Shown: piece by piece, positions 1 through 11,425 of the stretch | How the letters are laid out: every line of letters starts with the position of its first letter | How positions within the stretch are numbered: the stretch's first letter is position 1 | Source of the DNA: Lineus longissimus | Lineage: Eukaryota; Nemertea; Pilidiophora; Heteronemertea; Lineidae | Reading direction: 5' to 3' | NCBI RefSeq assembly: GCF_910592395.1 | Contig: NC_088311.1 | Location: 6,452,501 to 6,516,500, forward strand | DNA length: 64,000 nucleotides | Translations under genes and position numbers: made by a program | The notes under the pieces: generated by a model | Told to the model about the DNA's origin: nothing | Database searches by the model: none | Seen by the model: only the letters and a program-made list of their open reading frames with translations

Positions 1-2411
1 GGCTTAGAAGGAGCCCAATCCATTGTTGTAACGAAAAAGCATAATCTAGCTTCCTTATTAGAATCCGTTTGTTAAATCTTTTTCTTCTTCTTTGCGTTCG
101 CTTGACAGTCACTTCCGATCTGTTGATAAATTCAGTCGTTCTTCGGAGAGCTATTTTTTTGTCCCCGCACATCTGGATATGGAAGACAATATTGACGGAA
201 AACCGCCACTTTTGCAGTTTTTTTAGTAAGTTCCTTTGCATAGGAATACCTTCCTTCGTTTGGAAATTATATTCTTTAGAAAGCCAGTGCTATCGAGTAT
301 CGTCCACCCCTCGTTGGACTAACCGTCTCACTAACAAATGCGCTATTACTTTATATACATATCGATAAAGTGTAATAACGATATTCGATTATGGTTTATT
401 GGTTTTTGATGTATTAGACATGTTTTGTTATCAGGTAGGCACAATGTCTATGGTTACCATTAGTTGGATTATATTACTGATAGTTAAGGTTACACCTCGA
501 TTTAAAAAAAAACCACTCATGAGAACCACATCGATCGATTTCGACGTAAACAGGTTAGAAATAGTACGAATGTGTAATTCAGCTGCCAAATTGTTTATTA
601 CAGCCTTCGGGGCTGTACTTTATAGCGACCTGAATGCTCATGTAATTCTGGTTGCATTCGAGTATTAGCGCGCAAAATTCTTGTTACGACGACTTTTTGA
701 TTATCACGGACCGATGCGAATGATGAGTTCCAATGCAAATGACTCGCGTCATCAGTTGATTTTAAAACTTTGAATAGACGCTGACCCACGCGATCTCACT
801 ATCATCATGTTACCAGAAGACGAAGTTGTGGTGTGAGTTGGTCTGCCGATTCCTTGGGACCGTATCAAATAATGCCCGTGATTGGATTGGACATTGGTGT
901 GGTCTAGTATGTCAGATAGACGAGCCGAGAGATCCATTACGGCTAAATGTCTCCTGACCATTGCCGTTAATAGATTCTTTAGGCAGAGCTCAGTACCAAG
1001 ATTTATTTACACATCTTTGCACCATTTTGACGCCAGGTGTTTAGGTGATTATGATGTTGCTCACTTTCTCCGTCGCGCAGCGATTCTATTGGCTGAAACA
1101 ATTTGCAATCCAACACTTGGTTTATCCAATGATTCACTTCAAATGGTCGTAACCAAACCATGAGAAATCCAAAATATAATGCCGACTTTCAAAACAAGAC
1201 TTACTCGGCACTCCGCCAAATTTATGCTTTTCAGCGGAAAAACCGAAAAACATCGTTAGAAATGTTCGCATATCGTAAAAATAAGTACTTGACCGTATAC
1301 CCACTCTCCCTCCGAAAAAAATGGCCGTAATGAAACAAATAATACGTGTTTTGTGGCCTGCAGCACATTATCCGGTGACAGCTTTGGAACATATATTCAC
1401 TGGTCTGTTGTCACACACTGCTAGCTTCCCGGCCTAGAGGGGATGGTAAATATTATGCTTTTAGTAGAGACATTTCATAAATATGGAGTTTTTAGAGCTT
1501 TTGTGCATAGGCAGCATCAAATACTGTGAAACGCTCATTATAGATGTTTTTGTTTATCGGTCCATTAGAATTCTCATTGTGAATATGTCATGACCGTGGC
1601 AACATCAGCAATATATTACCACGACTTAAAAACCGTGAACAGCACCGCGCAGATGAAGATGAAACAACAGAATAACACTACCGGATTCACCAGTTAATTT
1701 TGATTTTCATCATCAAGAAAAGGTTCTTATAAAACATTCAAATTAAACTTTCATTCTGCACTTGCACATTACTGAGGTAGAATAATCCACTTGCTCCCAA
1801 GAGGAACTGAAATATTTATTTCTTTGCACCTCTTATGACTTAGCGTCACCTCTATGGACCCATTTGGCAATATTCCTCATTTATTCGGTATGATGATATC
1901 GGGGAAGTGTTACTTTTATGTCAGCGGTGTATCACGCCTAAATGACATGGTGTAATCACAACGCCTGCCCAGCTCAACATGCCTAATTATGGATCATATT
2001 CAGACCATGTATTTCTCCCGCACTTCCTTTTGGCATCGGTTCAATATACTGCTTGTTGCTCTTCTAGAATATTCTATGAGAGAGTGCTACTGATATACGA
2101 GTTAGATTTTTGGACGGACCTTGTCGATGGTTGATGGTGCAACAGTTTGTATGACTGGTTTATCTTACATACTGTGATTCAGACTTTCAGACACTGTGTG
2201 TACCAAATCACGAGTACTAATTATGCTATATTGACCACTTTTCTCAAGAAGCAGTTTAATCATCCCAGAAAGTATGGTTTGAGTATCAAGCTCGTCTGAA
2301 AGCTTTATAAATGACCTCCAGATTTCCAAACATGCTGACTTAGGCAGTAACTGCGAGAAAGCTGTATATATATATTTGTTATTTCAAGCGGGGCACTATA
2401 TAATAAATAAA
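1..2411. other. no recognisable gene; CpG-normal unique DNA
   Basis: I see only short open frames on both strands, many starting with GTG or TTG, and none resembles a known family. A 93-codon plus-strand frame at 882-1163 and a 69-codon minus-strand frame at 752-961 overlap each other, as expected of chance frames. CpG is frequent: 11 CpG were counted by eye in 1141-1320. No repeat array or RNA gene was seen. Confidence 0.6.
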
Positions 2412-2590
2412 GTTCATTGCCAACTTGGCTTTATCTGGTCTATATTCTAAGACCTTCTTGGCGGCACTTGAAAAATAGAGTGATGTTCGGTTTTATAAAG
2501 TTCAGGGACAATTGGGTCTAACTGGTCAATATTCTGAGAGATCTTCCTGACAGCAATTAAAAAATAAAATGCTGTTCGATTTTGCTTAAA
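2412..2590 (+). repeat. imperfect two-copy duplication, 88-bp period
   Basis: The segments starting at 2412 (GTTCATTGCCAACTTGGC) and 2500 (GTTCAGGGACAATTGGG) align along their length. Shared landmarks are CTGGTC/ACTGGTC, ATATTCT, the CTTCTTGGCGGCA versus CTTCCTGACAGCA block, and ATGTTCG/CTGTTCG followed by TTTT. The copies are clearly diverged, so the duplication is old. No protein frame runs through both copies. Confidence 0.75.
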
Positions 2591-2688
2591 AGGATGCATC
2601 TCCCCAGTGCCAGCAGTTCAATATCTTGGTCCGAGAAGACGCCCGGTATGACAGCAAGTGATCGATCACCTCCTAGATTAAATTGTCA

Positions 2689-2870
2689 AAAGATGGATAA
2701 CTTCTTAGCCGTCTCTATGTGTGCCGCATCAGCTTCTTAGGACTGGCACTAGCTCTTGATACCAAAGATGGATAACTGCTTGGCCGTCTCTTTCAAGGCC
2801 GTATTAACTCTTTAGGACTTTCGCTAGCTCTTTATACCAAAGATGGATAGCTGCTTGGCCATCTATATCA
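2689..2870 (+). repeat. 75-bp tandem repeat, about 2.4 copies
   Basis: The string AGATGGATAACT/AGATGGATAGCT begins at 2691, 2766 and 2841, exactly 75 bp apart. Each is followed by TCTTAGCCGTCTCT, GCTTGGCCGTCTCT or GCTTGGCCATCTAT. The two full units also share CTAGCTCTTGATACCAA and CTAGCTCTTTATACCAA at their ends. It lies just right of the 88-bp duplication, so this part of the window is prone to tandem duplication. Confidence 0.85.
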
Positions 2871-4659
2871 CTGCCATCACGGACGCCCATATAATACTAT
2901 ATAGAATGCAAAAAGGAATCACTTCGCACTCCGAGTCGGAGTCGGCTAATCCTGTCAATTATCAATTCCTCAGTTCTGCGTCATCTGATTGGTTCATTCC
3001 AAATCCGGGTTTTTTCAATACGGTCAAATCAAGTAGACTGAAGAGAGCAAATTGGTCATTGATTTGAGCGTTTGTCGGAACCTTATATTGTTATCATTGA
3101 TTATTCGTGGAACTTGACAGAATTTGTCCACCGTCAGTACAATCCCATGGGTTGCATGAATCTCTGCGATGGAAGAGGCTCCCCACATTGCTTGTAAAAT
3201 AGGGCAGCTTCGATATGTATACGGTTATCGACTGTAAAGGCAAAGCTATGGGTATGAACAGGAAGTGCATCTCTATAGGTTTATTAAAGCTTAGGGAAGA
3301 TATCCTGAAGATCCTTACCTCTTGGCTCCCTACCCCAAAAACGTGATTTGAAAAACATTTTCATCATTCAAAAAATCTACAATATTTCAGCCAACATCTT
3401 TCTGTGGGGTTCTCGCCTAGCCTGTTGCGTTGGCAAACACTTTAAACATGCCCCGCGTGTGTTATTGATAGAAACGGATCAAAGCTAATCGGATTTGTCA
3501 ATTGCAGCGATGTAGATGCCCACTTATTATTGAAGTTGATGCAATTGACAGCCTCTCAGTGCTGCGGGCGAAAAAGAAGTTCATTCGAAAGACAAGGCGT
3601 GGAGCAGTCGACTAGAAATAGATGTTTTAAAAATATAAAAATATTTACTTAATTTGTTTTAAAGCAGCAAGCAACAGTACATGCCGGAGCAAATTTATCA
3701 AGAAATCCCAATTTTGAATGAAAATTATGACATTTCTGTACATTTCCTTTAGAAACACGATTACATTTCCTCATGGTGAAACTTCTCTGTAGCGGTGTGC
3801 AAAGCCCAAAGAAAAACTTTTATCGTCCTCCATCACCTGTCTGATTGGTGCTGCTATCTTCTCCTTGGCTCTGAACTAACCAACCTTAAGACGGCGATTG
3901 AACAAGCATTGGTTGGATGAGCATCAAGTTGAGGCGATCATTCAACCAGAACTAATGGGCTTACACATTACAACAAGACTTCATCTTTCATGATTACCCC
4001 TACACTGTGACGGATAATACGGGACATCAAGTTCAGATTTCAACAACCACACAGTACTTGTACATTGATGACATGATATGCCATCCTGCATGAGGAACGG
4101 CGTTGCTGACAATTAACCCCATAGCAACTTCGTTCAGATCCTGACAGCCGCAAGACTTGCTGTTGCTTTATATCAGTTTTTCGGCGTTACATGATCTGTG
4201 AATGCATTCAGCGGTTAAACTTGGTGACTGTGTATAAGTCCCTCGATGACAATGTTCCAGGATATCCGATGCAATTTGATGTGTGATATCACTCATAACC
4301 GATACGAAACCTAAATGCTCTCGTCATGGGATGGTTGTTATTGAATAAACATGCGTGCATACGAAATGACTTGGGGCGATGTTAGACCGTCATCATATTT
4401 ATTGGAATTGCCCGCCTCTTGAGTGGTATGAGAGTCATGTATGTAAATGACTGACGGGATACACTGTATTGAGTACAATATATGCATCCGCCCAACCCAG
4501 TATTCCGCTTTTGCAACTATAATATAATGCGGTACTTACTTCGAATGTGTTGGGTTTTTTTCTGGGACAAATAATGATAAATATCAAAATAATCCGCGCT
4601 TTTTTATTATCAGTAAAGCAAAGAGTGAAATACGATGCTCTAAAGTAAGTCAGTTTAGA
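2871..4659. other. no recognisable gene
   Basis: This stretch contains only short, mutually overlapping chance frames. I saw no repeat array, splice-bounded frame, tRNA-like box or known domain. Confidence 0.55.
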
Positions 4660-4785
4660 CAATGAGTGATCTGAATAAAGACGAGCAAATGCTTTTTTCT
4701 AAAACTCCACGTACATTTACACTAGGCTTTTCTGTACAAAATTGAAGTAAAAGCATTTGCTAGTCTTTATTGATATCACCCATTG
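4660..4785. repeat. fold-back element (MITE-like or pre-miRNA-like hairpin)
   Basis: The arm at 4660-4696 pairs with the arm at 4749-4785. The inner 23 nt (4674-4696 against 4749-4771) match as a reverse complement with one mismatch. The outer 14 nt have three more mismatches, giving a 37-bp stem around a 52-nt loop. Arm cores read AATAAAGACGAGCAAATGC and GCATTTGCTAGTCTTTATT. A short non-autonomous terminal-inverted-repeat element is the simplest reading. I saw no obvious flanking target-site duplication. A small-RNA hairpin is a less likely alternative. Confidence 0.75.
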
Positions 4786-6383
4786 GGCGAATGACGTTTC
4801 ATTCTCCCGGCCTATTGATGTTGGCCGGCTTGACGAGTTCAGCGCTCGACTTCATAATCCTTTTCTGCCAAGATCATGGTGAAATATGTACAAGCTAATT
4901 TCTTCAGCATTGTTTTTTTTGGTCGACTCTCTACTAATTGTCAGAGGATGATATATTTTCGGCTAGTCAGTCCGGCCTGTAGCGTTGCTGTTCTTCATGT
5001 AGGCGATATCTGATAAAAACAGGAAGTCGAGTTGGAAATACGTACTTGATTGTCGAGAATGAATAGTCCAGGATGAATTATCATCCACTCATATTTTGGT
5101 GAATCATAATCCAAGATGATTGCAAAATTCCAGTTTGTTCAAAAAAATCAGCCAACCAATAGACCATGAGATACATTTTTACCCCGTCTGTCTTCGGCGA
5201 ATGTCTCCAGCTCTCTTCCCGGGATGAACCCACGGCAAGCCTCCGCAAAACTGTTAGAGGTCGCGCAATTCCTTGTTGCGACCTCTAACAAGGTAACAAT
5301 CTCTCCGAAGGGTCGCGAACGTGTGACAACACGAAATTTAGGTCAAATTTACGGCTGGACGTATCATGAATTATCCAGTATTCCCAATGCAATCTGCCGT
5401 TATATTCTGATAACATTGACTATCCGTTACTCAGTTGGATCAACCAAAGGGTTGATTAAATGAGATTGATATCATGCATAGTCATGCACTTTGTAGCAAG
5501 TCATTTAAATGAGCTTTGATATTTGAATGGCAAGTGGTCGATTTGAGTGAACCGGGGCTGCCATGGTGATGGGATGAGTTGCGGATTTCATGGAAAACCG
5601 CCTCGGATAATGTTGTTGCTAGCTTCACTGGTTAGGTTTCTGTTGGTCATCTCGATTCCCTCGTAGTATGGCCACTGTAATTCGACTAAGAGTCCCTTCA
5701 TCGGGAAGAAATGCATATATCAGTATATTTTGTACAGTCACTAACGCCACAATAGAGTCTTTTGATTGGTTCATTTCTTATGAGCACGCCGGGACTGAAG
5801 AATTCGGTACTTTTGATTGGACTATCCACCGGAGTCACCTTTGATTGGACAGTACACCGGAACTATAGAAAACACAACTTGCTGTTTTTCGGCCAACGCA
5901 AATATGAAAAACGCTACAAGTTATTGTCAATTTATTTTGGCAGGCGTGAAAATCATTTCCAGCAATTCCAATGGAATTTAGGCGGGGTGGCTGATGCAAT
6001 AACGATATATTCTAAACATCAAAAACAATGTGTGTTTTTTTAACATCCTTTTACGATCACGCGGAGTTAAAGAATGTAGGCCTACCCAGATTAATTTAGT
6101 AATGTCACTGGCATACTGAACAGCGACATAACTTAGCAATAGCCTCTGGACAAACACCTACCAGAAAGACTTGTTTAGACATGATACTTTGTTAACGTGG
6201 AAGCTTCCTTCGACTGTAAAACCATACCACACAGAGAAATGACTGGAGGGAATAAAATTGTGTTAAATTCAGCGGTTGTTTAATTTATCAAATGACTGAT
6301 TTCAATTGGTTTTGGATTGCACATGGTCTCAGGCGCATTTCTGCGAAGTAAAATGGCTTTTTCAAATTTGAAGAAGAAAGCAG
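4786..6383. other. no recognisable gene; contains one perfect hairpin
   Basis: A 79-codon plus-strand frame (5224-5463) and a 93-codon one (5762-6043) show no recognisable domain. At 5762-5860 the phrase TTTGATTGG recurs three times at irregular spacing. The perfect hairpin at 5252-5290 is listed separately. Confidence 0.5.
5252..5290. repeat. perfect 13-bp inverted repeat, 13-nt loop
   Basis: TGTTAGAGGTCGC at 5252-5264 is the exact reverse complement of GCGACCTCTAACA at 5278-5290. A 13-nt loop separates the arms. The stem could extrude as a cruciform in DNA or fold as a stable RNA hairpin. It lies inside an unrecognised open frame, and I see no T-run suggesting a pol III terminator. The function is unknown. 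Confidence 0.9.
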
Positions 6384-6622
6384 GGAATCTAAATGCACTG
6401 CGTCATATCAGATGGAGAAGTTTTGTGTTCTATTAAATGGGAGGGTGCGGGCTTTTCGGTCATACTCTCAGAAAATATTACGAGAATCAGAACCAGATTT
6501 TGGTGAGGCTCTAAATCCGTCGTGTTTCATGTTTTCCGGTCGTATTCTCAAAAGAAAATATTACGAGAATCCGACCAAGGTTCTAAATGCATTTTGTTTT
6601 CATGACTGTCTGACTAGATGGA
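6384..6622 (+). repeat. degenerate tandem repeat, two clear copies about 80 bp apart
   Basis: The segment from 6457 (CGGTCATACTCTCA, AAAATATTACGAGAATC) recurs from 6537 (CGGTCGTATTCTCA, AAAATATTACGAGAATC). The following TCTAAAT(C/G)C phrase appears at about 6384, 6510 and 6580. Each copy also carries ATTCTC and GAGAAT as a small internal inverted repeat. The copies are diverged, and the overlapping 93-codon frame looks like a by-product. Confidence 0.7.
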
Positions 6623-8030
6623 TAATGAACAATACTCGTGTCAGACTCTTTGCAGGACTTTCCTCATCAAACTCGTCAGCATCGGGTTGTTGATGAAATC
6701 ACGTATGGTATAGTTCCAGGAATATTTGCCAAGCTAATTCTGTGGCGAGACTATGCGTGTATCTGGTGTCATTAGCCTCTGGCTTACTGATGGCCCAATT
6801 AGTCCACCAAGACAAAGGGAATCTTCACCATCTATTACGGGGCAATGAATGTGCACTGAATGGCAAATCCATTAACCCATCCATGATCAAGCCCAAGTCT
6901 ACATATCCCAATTAATTTTTCGCACGGTTGGTGTTTACCCGGACGTTTTAAAAATGGCTGCACGGCATAACTGCGTTGGCTGAAAAACCTTTAAGGATTT
7001 TCAAAAGCTCAATGCAAAAACCTTCTTAAATATCTCAGAGTGCATGCATTTGTGTCCTCGACTCCCCGTGAAATCACTACATTTTTCTCTTCATTTTCCA
7101 GTTATTTATTCATTCATGTACATATAGTCCGAGCCCATCTCAGACGAAGTGTGTTCCTAACTTGTAGCCGAATTAAGTGAATTGGAAATAAACAGTTCTG
7201 CGTTCGATAATAATAGAACTTTGAGCAAGATCGAAGAAATTTGCAACTTTTTTCAATACACCCAGTATAGCACATGGCCCACACATCGAATATGTCACGT
7301 CACCGGAGTGATGTTTTGTAAATGGTATATACTTTGATCTACTGTAAGAAGAACGATCAGGTGATATCGGTGCTCGCTTAAAAATCGATGGTGACATTTT
7401 GTATTGTTCTTTATTTTCATTCATGTTATCATATACAAAGGGTATTTGATGGTAGGATATCAAAAAGAGGTTTGGTGAATTAAAGGTCCCATCGCAGGTT
7501 GAAAACAAGAACTAAATTTTCAGATAATAGGTAACATTAGACTGGCGCCAATTTTACGTGAATGGCATGGAAATTGGCTTAGTAGTCTCCGTTAGAATGT
7601 ACATATATAATTGAAAATATCAAATTCAAACTATGTATTATGGTCAACCTTTAAGAAAGCAATGGATCGTTTATGCTTTCTCGGAACACCCTCCTGGGGT
7701 CAATATATGAACACCCGAGACGCTTGTGGCCAACACCTGACTCGCTTTGAAATAACTCTTCCATTGATACAGACAGTGCACTTCCATTAATCCCCTTACA
7801 CGTATTGATCCGTCCAATTTTTTTCCAGCAACAGATCAACTACTGTTTCTGTGTAGTTTGTGATTATTTATGCTACAGGCAGTGGCAGTGTAGTATGAAT
7901 ATGATGACTGAGGGTATTTCTGGTGCAGATCAAATATTAAAACGTCATGTCGCCTTTATCGTGCCACAGCCTTGATTGTTTTTAGTTGTATATACCTCGG
8001 CCTGCTTTTAAATGTCAAGTGAATATCAGA
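6623..8030. other. no recognisable gene
   Basis: The longest frame is 111 codons on the minus strand (7173-7508), with no identifiable motif. I saw no repeats or RNA-like structures. Confidence 0.5.
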
Positions 8031-8216
8031 TCAGCTGACGCCCACTGACAGTTCCGCAATGGTTCTCGTTGATTGGAAGCTGTCGAAGTAGTCCCAAGAC
8101 TTGCTGTTAGAATGCGAGAACAGTGTCGGGGCCAATGTGACCAAAATTTGAAGGAGAAAAAGTTTCATTTTGGTATGACAACTGCAATATAGGTGAAAAA
8201 TCCCCTTTTTCTCCAT
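8031..8216 (-). CDS. unrecognised short frame with a signal-peptide-like segment
   Basis: This 61-codon minus-strand frame has an ATG at 8216 and an internal ATG at 8168. The second would begin a short K-containing N-terminus followed by the hydrophobic run LFLLQILVTLAPTLF, which resembles a secretion signal. The remaining 25 residues (rich in S, D, T and F) match nothing I know, and I see no convincing splice donor at the end. One such frame among many short ones in 64 kb is expected by chance, so I treat it as a weak candidate for a first exon or small secreted peptide. Confidence 0.12.
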   Translation of the reverse strand: MEKKGIFHLYCSCHTKMKLFLLQILVTLAPTLFSHSNSKSWDYFDSFQSTRTIAELSVGVS

Positions 8217-10884
8217 TTATTTGGAAACTTGTGATATGTTAAATTCGAGGTCCATCTAACAGCGAATTGTGTAACTCTGCACTTGGAGCGCGACCAGTTA
8301 ATCGAAACCTTCACCGTTTCTCGTCTGCGCTACTCGTCTACTGCAGCTCCTATCATGGCCTTCAAATCAAAGGAGTCAACATCTACCGTCTGCTGGCTGA
8401 GCTTTTCCGATCCGTATTATTTCAGCCTCCTGTGATCATATTGATGCAATCAGCAGGAGACATTGAGTCAAAGACCACATATCCGCCATTCATAAATAGC
8501 GCAATTACAAGCAAAGCAAAGCAAGATATTGACAACGGAGCACCATGATCCAAGGAAATTGTCCTTTCCCTGTGTTCGACCAGCCGCCAAAAACCGCAGG
8601 ATATATGTTCAATTGCTGAGATAACAACCCTTGTCTTTGTGACAAATGATGGAGTTCGAGAAAGAGATCGTCAAGAGTAGCTTGTCCGTTGCCATGACGA
8701 CTGAGATAAATTTCTGGTATGTTAGTTATCTACCCTTGGAGTTGAAACAACGCTTTTGTCTGGGAATGGTTCGGAAAATATCCCTCAGAGAAAGAGATGG
8801 CAAAATTCCTGAGAGAAGCTGTAAACATATTATGAATAGTTTCTCCGTTTGGTTGTTGTCCTAAGAGATAGAACCCTAAACATCTTCGATGAGATCGGCT
8901 TCGGCGGTTTCCTTATCAGAGCAAGAGAGCCGCCATCCTGAAGAAATCGCTCCTTTGTCCCAGTTCGTGTGCTGGGACAGAGCAGCATGCATTAACCCCC
9001 TGGAGTCCACAGAATGAAGATGTACGCGACCAAGACAACTCTCACGCAGGGCTTTGATGAAAGGAGATGTCGTGTCCTGTCTTAACTTTGAATCTTCATT
9101 ATTTATGTCATGTTTTGAAAATACTGATAAAAAATTATTTTTCACTGTCGGCTGACTTTCAAATTGCGATGCTGATTTGTTGCTGAGAATATCAAGAGGT
9201 AACACTCAATTTATTTTTCGAGGATATCCATGATGTAGAACTAGAACCAAGACAGTCTAATCTGTTCATATGGCCGAGAACAGATCAAGTGGTATTCGAA
9301 AACGTCTGGCCTAATGTAGTAGATCCTTGCGGCGATTGAGGGGTTTAAAGTTCCATCATTGGGGGCTGCTGTTGGCGACAACCCAATCTTCATGCAAGAG
9401 AAGTCATTAGCGCCAAATTCTCGGTCACGTCTTCTCTGTGTATTCTTGAATATACATTGGCTTGCCTTGTCTCTTAGGCAGTCGGATATTGATCCCGATT
9501 GGGCAGACTAATGACACTCAAACATGCAAAGCGATGGACGCTGGGGCTGTCTTAGCTGCTCGGATTGCTTCGAAGGCAAGCTAATTTCAAGTAAATTCTC
9601 CAAAAGCCTGTTGTCTATTGGCTATTAGTAGGCTACACATGAAGACTTCTCTATTTAGGGCTTCTTTGGGTAGAATAGAATCAGTGCGCTATGTGATTGG
9701 AAAGGGCAAGAGACAGCGTTATGTCATCTCCCTCTTCCATTGAATGCTCTGCCATTTAATAATAGGCCTATAAATGTAAAGTTGTGTTCCATCACATTAG
9801 ACTGGTTGGTAAAAAGTGGATACAAAAAGAAGCAGCCGCCATCAAATGGATCATCAATGAATGAACTCCCATCTCGGTCGTTTCTTGCAAGAGATATGCC
9901 CATTAATGGCAATCTGTCAATTCTGCTTCTTGCTTTCCAAGTTCTTTGAAAGCTTGTACATGAGGGAGACAAGAAGATGACACACATGTCCTTTGTACGC
10001 TTGTCACATATGCCAATATTATAGATCCAAGTTGGTTATACCCTAGCTATGATGTGAAGAGTCTCTGCGGCCTATGGAAAACCATCTTCTTCTTGATATA
10101 AAGAGCTCTTTGGTGCTTCAACAAAGTTGCTATTGATTTGTTTGGTATTCTGCCGGTCCTTTCCATAGCCAACATGTTTTGAATCTTGATAGCCGCCTAT
10201 TTTCGAGTAGGACCAAGCTACACAGTACATGCATTAACAATATTTCCAACTCCAGCTTTTCTTTTATGAATGTTACCCGTCGTGGTTTGTACGGGAATTC
10301 ACATCTGCACGTCGATTTTTTGTTATCAACACCACGATATGTGGCGGTAATTTGAGAAGAGTGAGTTTTCGCAAAGCCTCCAAAACGCCAACGCGAACAT
10401 CGTTTGAAATCCTGGTCTCGTCTGGTACACACATTTGACGATAGAGGTGCTACACGCGATTCCGGAAGCAGTTACGTCATGTTTTACACAACAGATGACG
10501 AATCACAATGTTGAACAGTTGACATTTCGGGGCTTCGGGAAAACTCCTTATTGTAGTTTAACTAGGCAACCCTGGATCACTAATTGATGCCAGAAGACAA
10601 GCTGAAGGGGCAGTAATGAAAATGGACCAACCAGAAGGGGCTAGTATGCCAGTGTGATTGATAACAACCGGCAAAATAGTGAAACCTAGTGCAGATCGAA
10701 TTCCTAACCTTTTACATGCACTATGAGATAGCGAGCCCTGTTCCTTGTTGTCTCCTTGGAAGCTGAATAGACGAGTCGACCTCAGTATCGACCTTGATGA
10801 TACCACTCTTACAGGGGGTCAGGACACAAGTAATCAATCACTAAATCGAGAATCCCATGACCAGATAGATTACCAGTTAATCAA
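8217..10884. other. no recognisable gene; several unassigned frames
   Basis: The frames include 8267-8548 (+), 8876-9205 (-, 109 codons from a GTG with a stop codon directly upstream), 9724-9987 (-) overlapping 9740-9949 (+), 10130-10432 (-) and 10558-10806 (-). None carries a domain I recognise. CpG is variable: about 4 in 10021-10200 and 14 in 10261-10440. Confidence 0.5.
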
Positions 10885-11148
10885 TTACTCGATGGATGTG
10901 CAAAGTCTGATTTTCAAATAGCATTCTAGGTAATGTTTATGGGAATCGTTCTGGAAGTGGAAGATACGCGCAGATAATACCCTATCACGAAGACTAGGAA
11001 GATAGCATGCTTCTTCGTTAATGTCCTTGATCAATATCTCCGACCAGGAATAAGTCTTTTCTGCCAATTCGGACGGATGACGTTGTAGCCAAGCGACAGC
11101 CTTCATCTGTTTCACTTTCCTTTCCATCCTAGTTTCCAGTTCAACTAT
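10885..11148 (-). CDS. unrecognised frame overlapping a tandem duplication; possible exon
   Basis: The minus-strand frame opens after a TAG ending at 11149 and runs to a TAA at 10885, about 87 codons. The first ATG is at 11127. The N-terminal part is charged and helix-like (VELETRMERKVKQMKAVA). The neighbouring diverged duplicate copy (about 11253-11310) reads VELEIRMERELRQTKDVA in the corresponding frame. Most differences are conservative (V/L, K/R) or synonymous, although K/E, M/T and A/D also occur. The CTATGCTTAG just upstream could be a weak splice acceptor. I recognise no family. It may be a decayed coding exon or a chance frame in a repeat. Confidence 0.25.
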   Translation of the reverse strand: MVELETRMERKVKQMKAVAWLQRHPSELAEKTYSWSEILIKDINEEACYLPSLRDRVLSARIFHFQNDSHKHYLECYLKIRLCTSIE

Positions 11149-11425
11149 GTCCCAAAACCTCTCGAAATCGTGCTAAGCATAGCCGTTACTGATAGAATCA
11201 GCCCCAAATGGTGACCATCCAGTGGTGGCCGCTGACAGTTGTGCAGCGACATCCTTTGTCTGTCTCAGTTCCCGTTCCATCCTAATTTCAAGCTCAACCA
11301 AATGACCCAAAAGCACCCAAAATCTGACTGAGCTGAGCACTTACTGATATAATCAGCTCAAACTGGCTACCATACAATGATTGACTGGCTGTTCATACTG
11401 GTGTAGCAACATCCTTCATCCGTGT
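11100..11425 (-). repeat. diverged tandem duplication, about 153-160 bp period
   Basis: The phrase CCTTCATCTG / CCTTTGTCTG / CCTTCATCCG starts at 11100, 11253 and 11413. Between these marks both units share TCCATCCTA, TACTGATA(G/T)AATCAGC, a GTG(C/T)AGC(G/A)ACATCCTT end block and more. The units are substantially diverged. On the minus strand an open frame encoding a charged helix-like segment is shared by both units, as noted in the frame entry. Confidence 0.8.
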
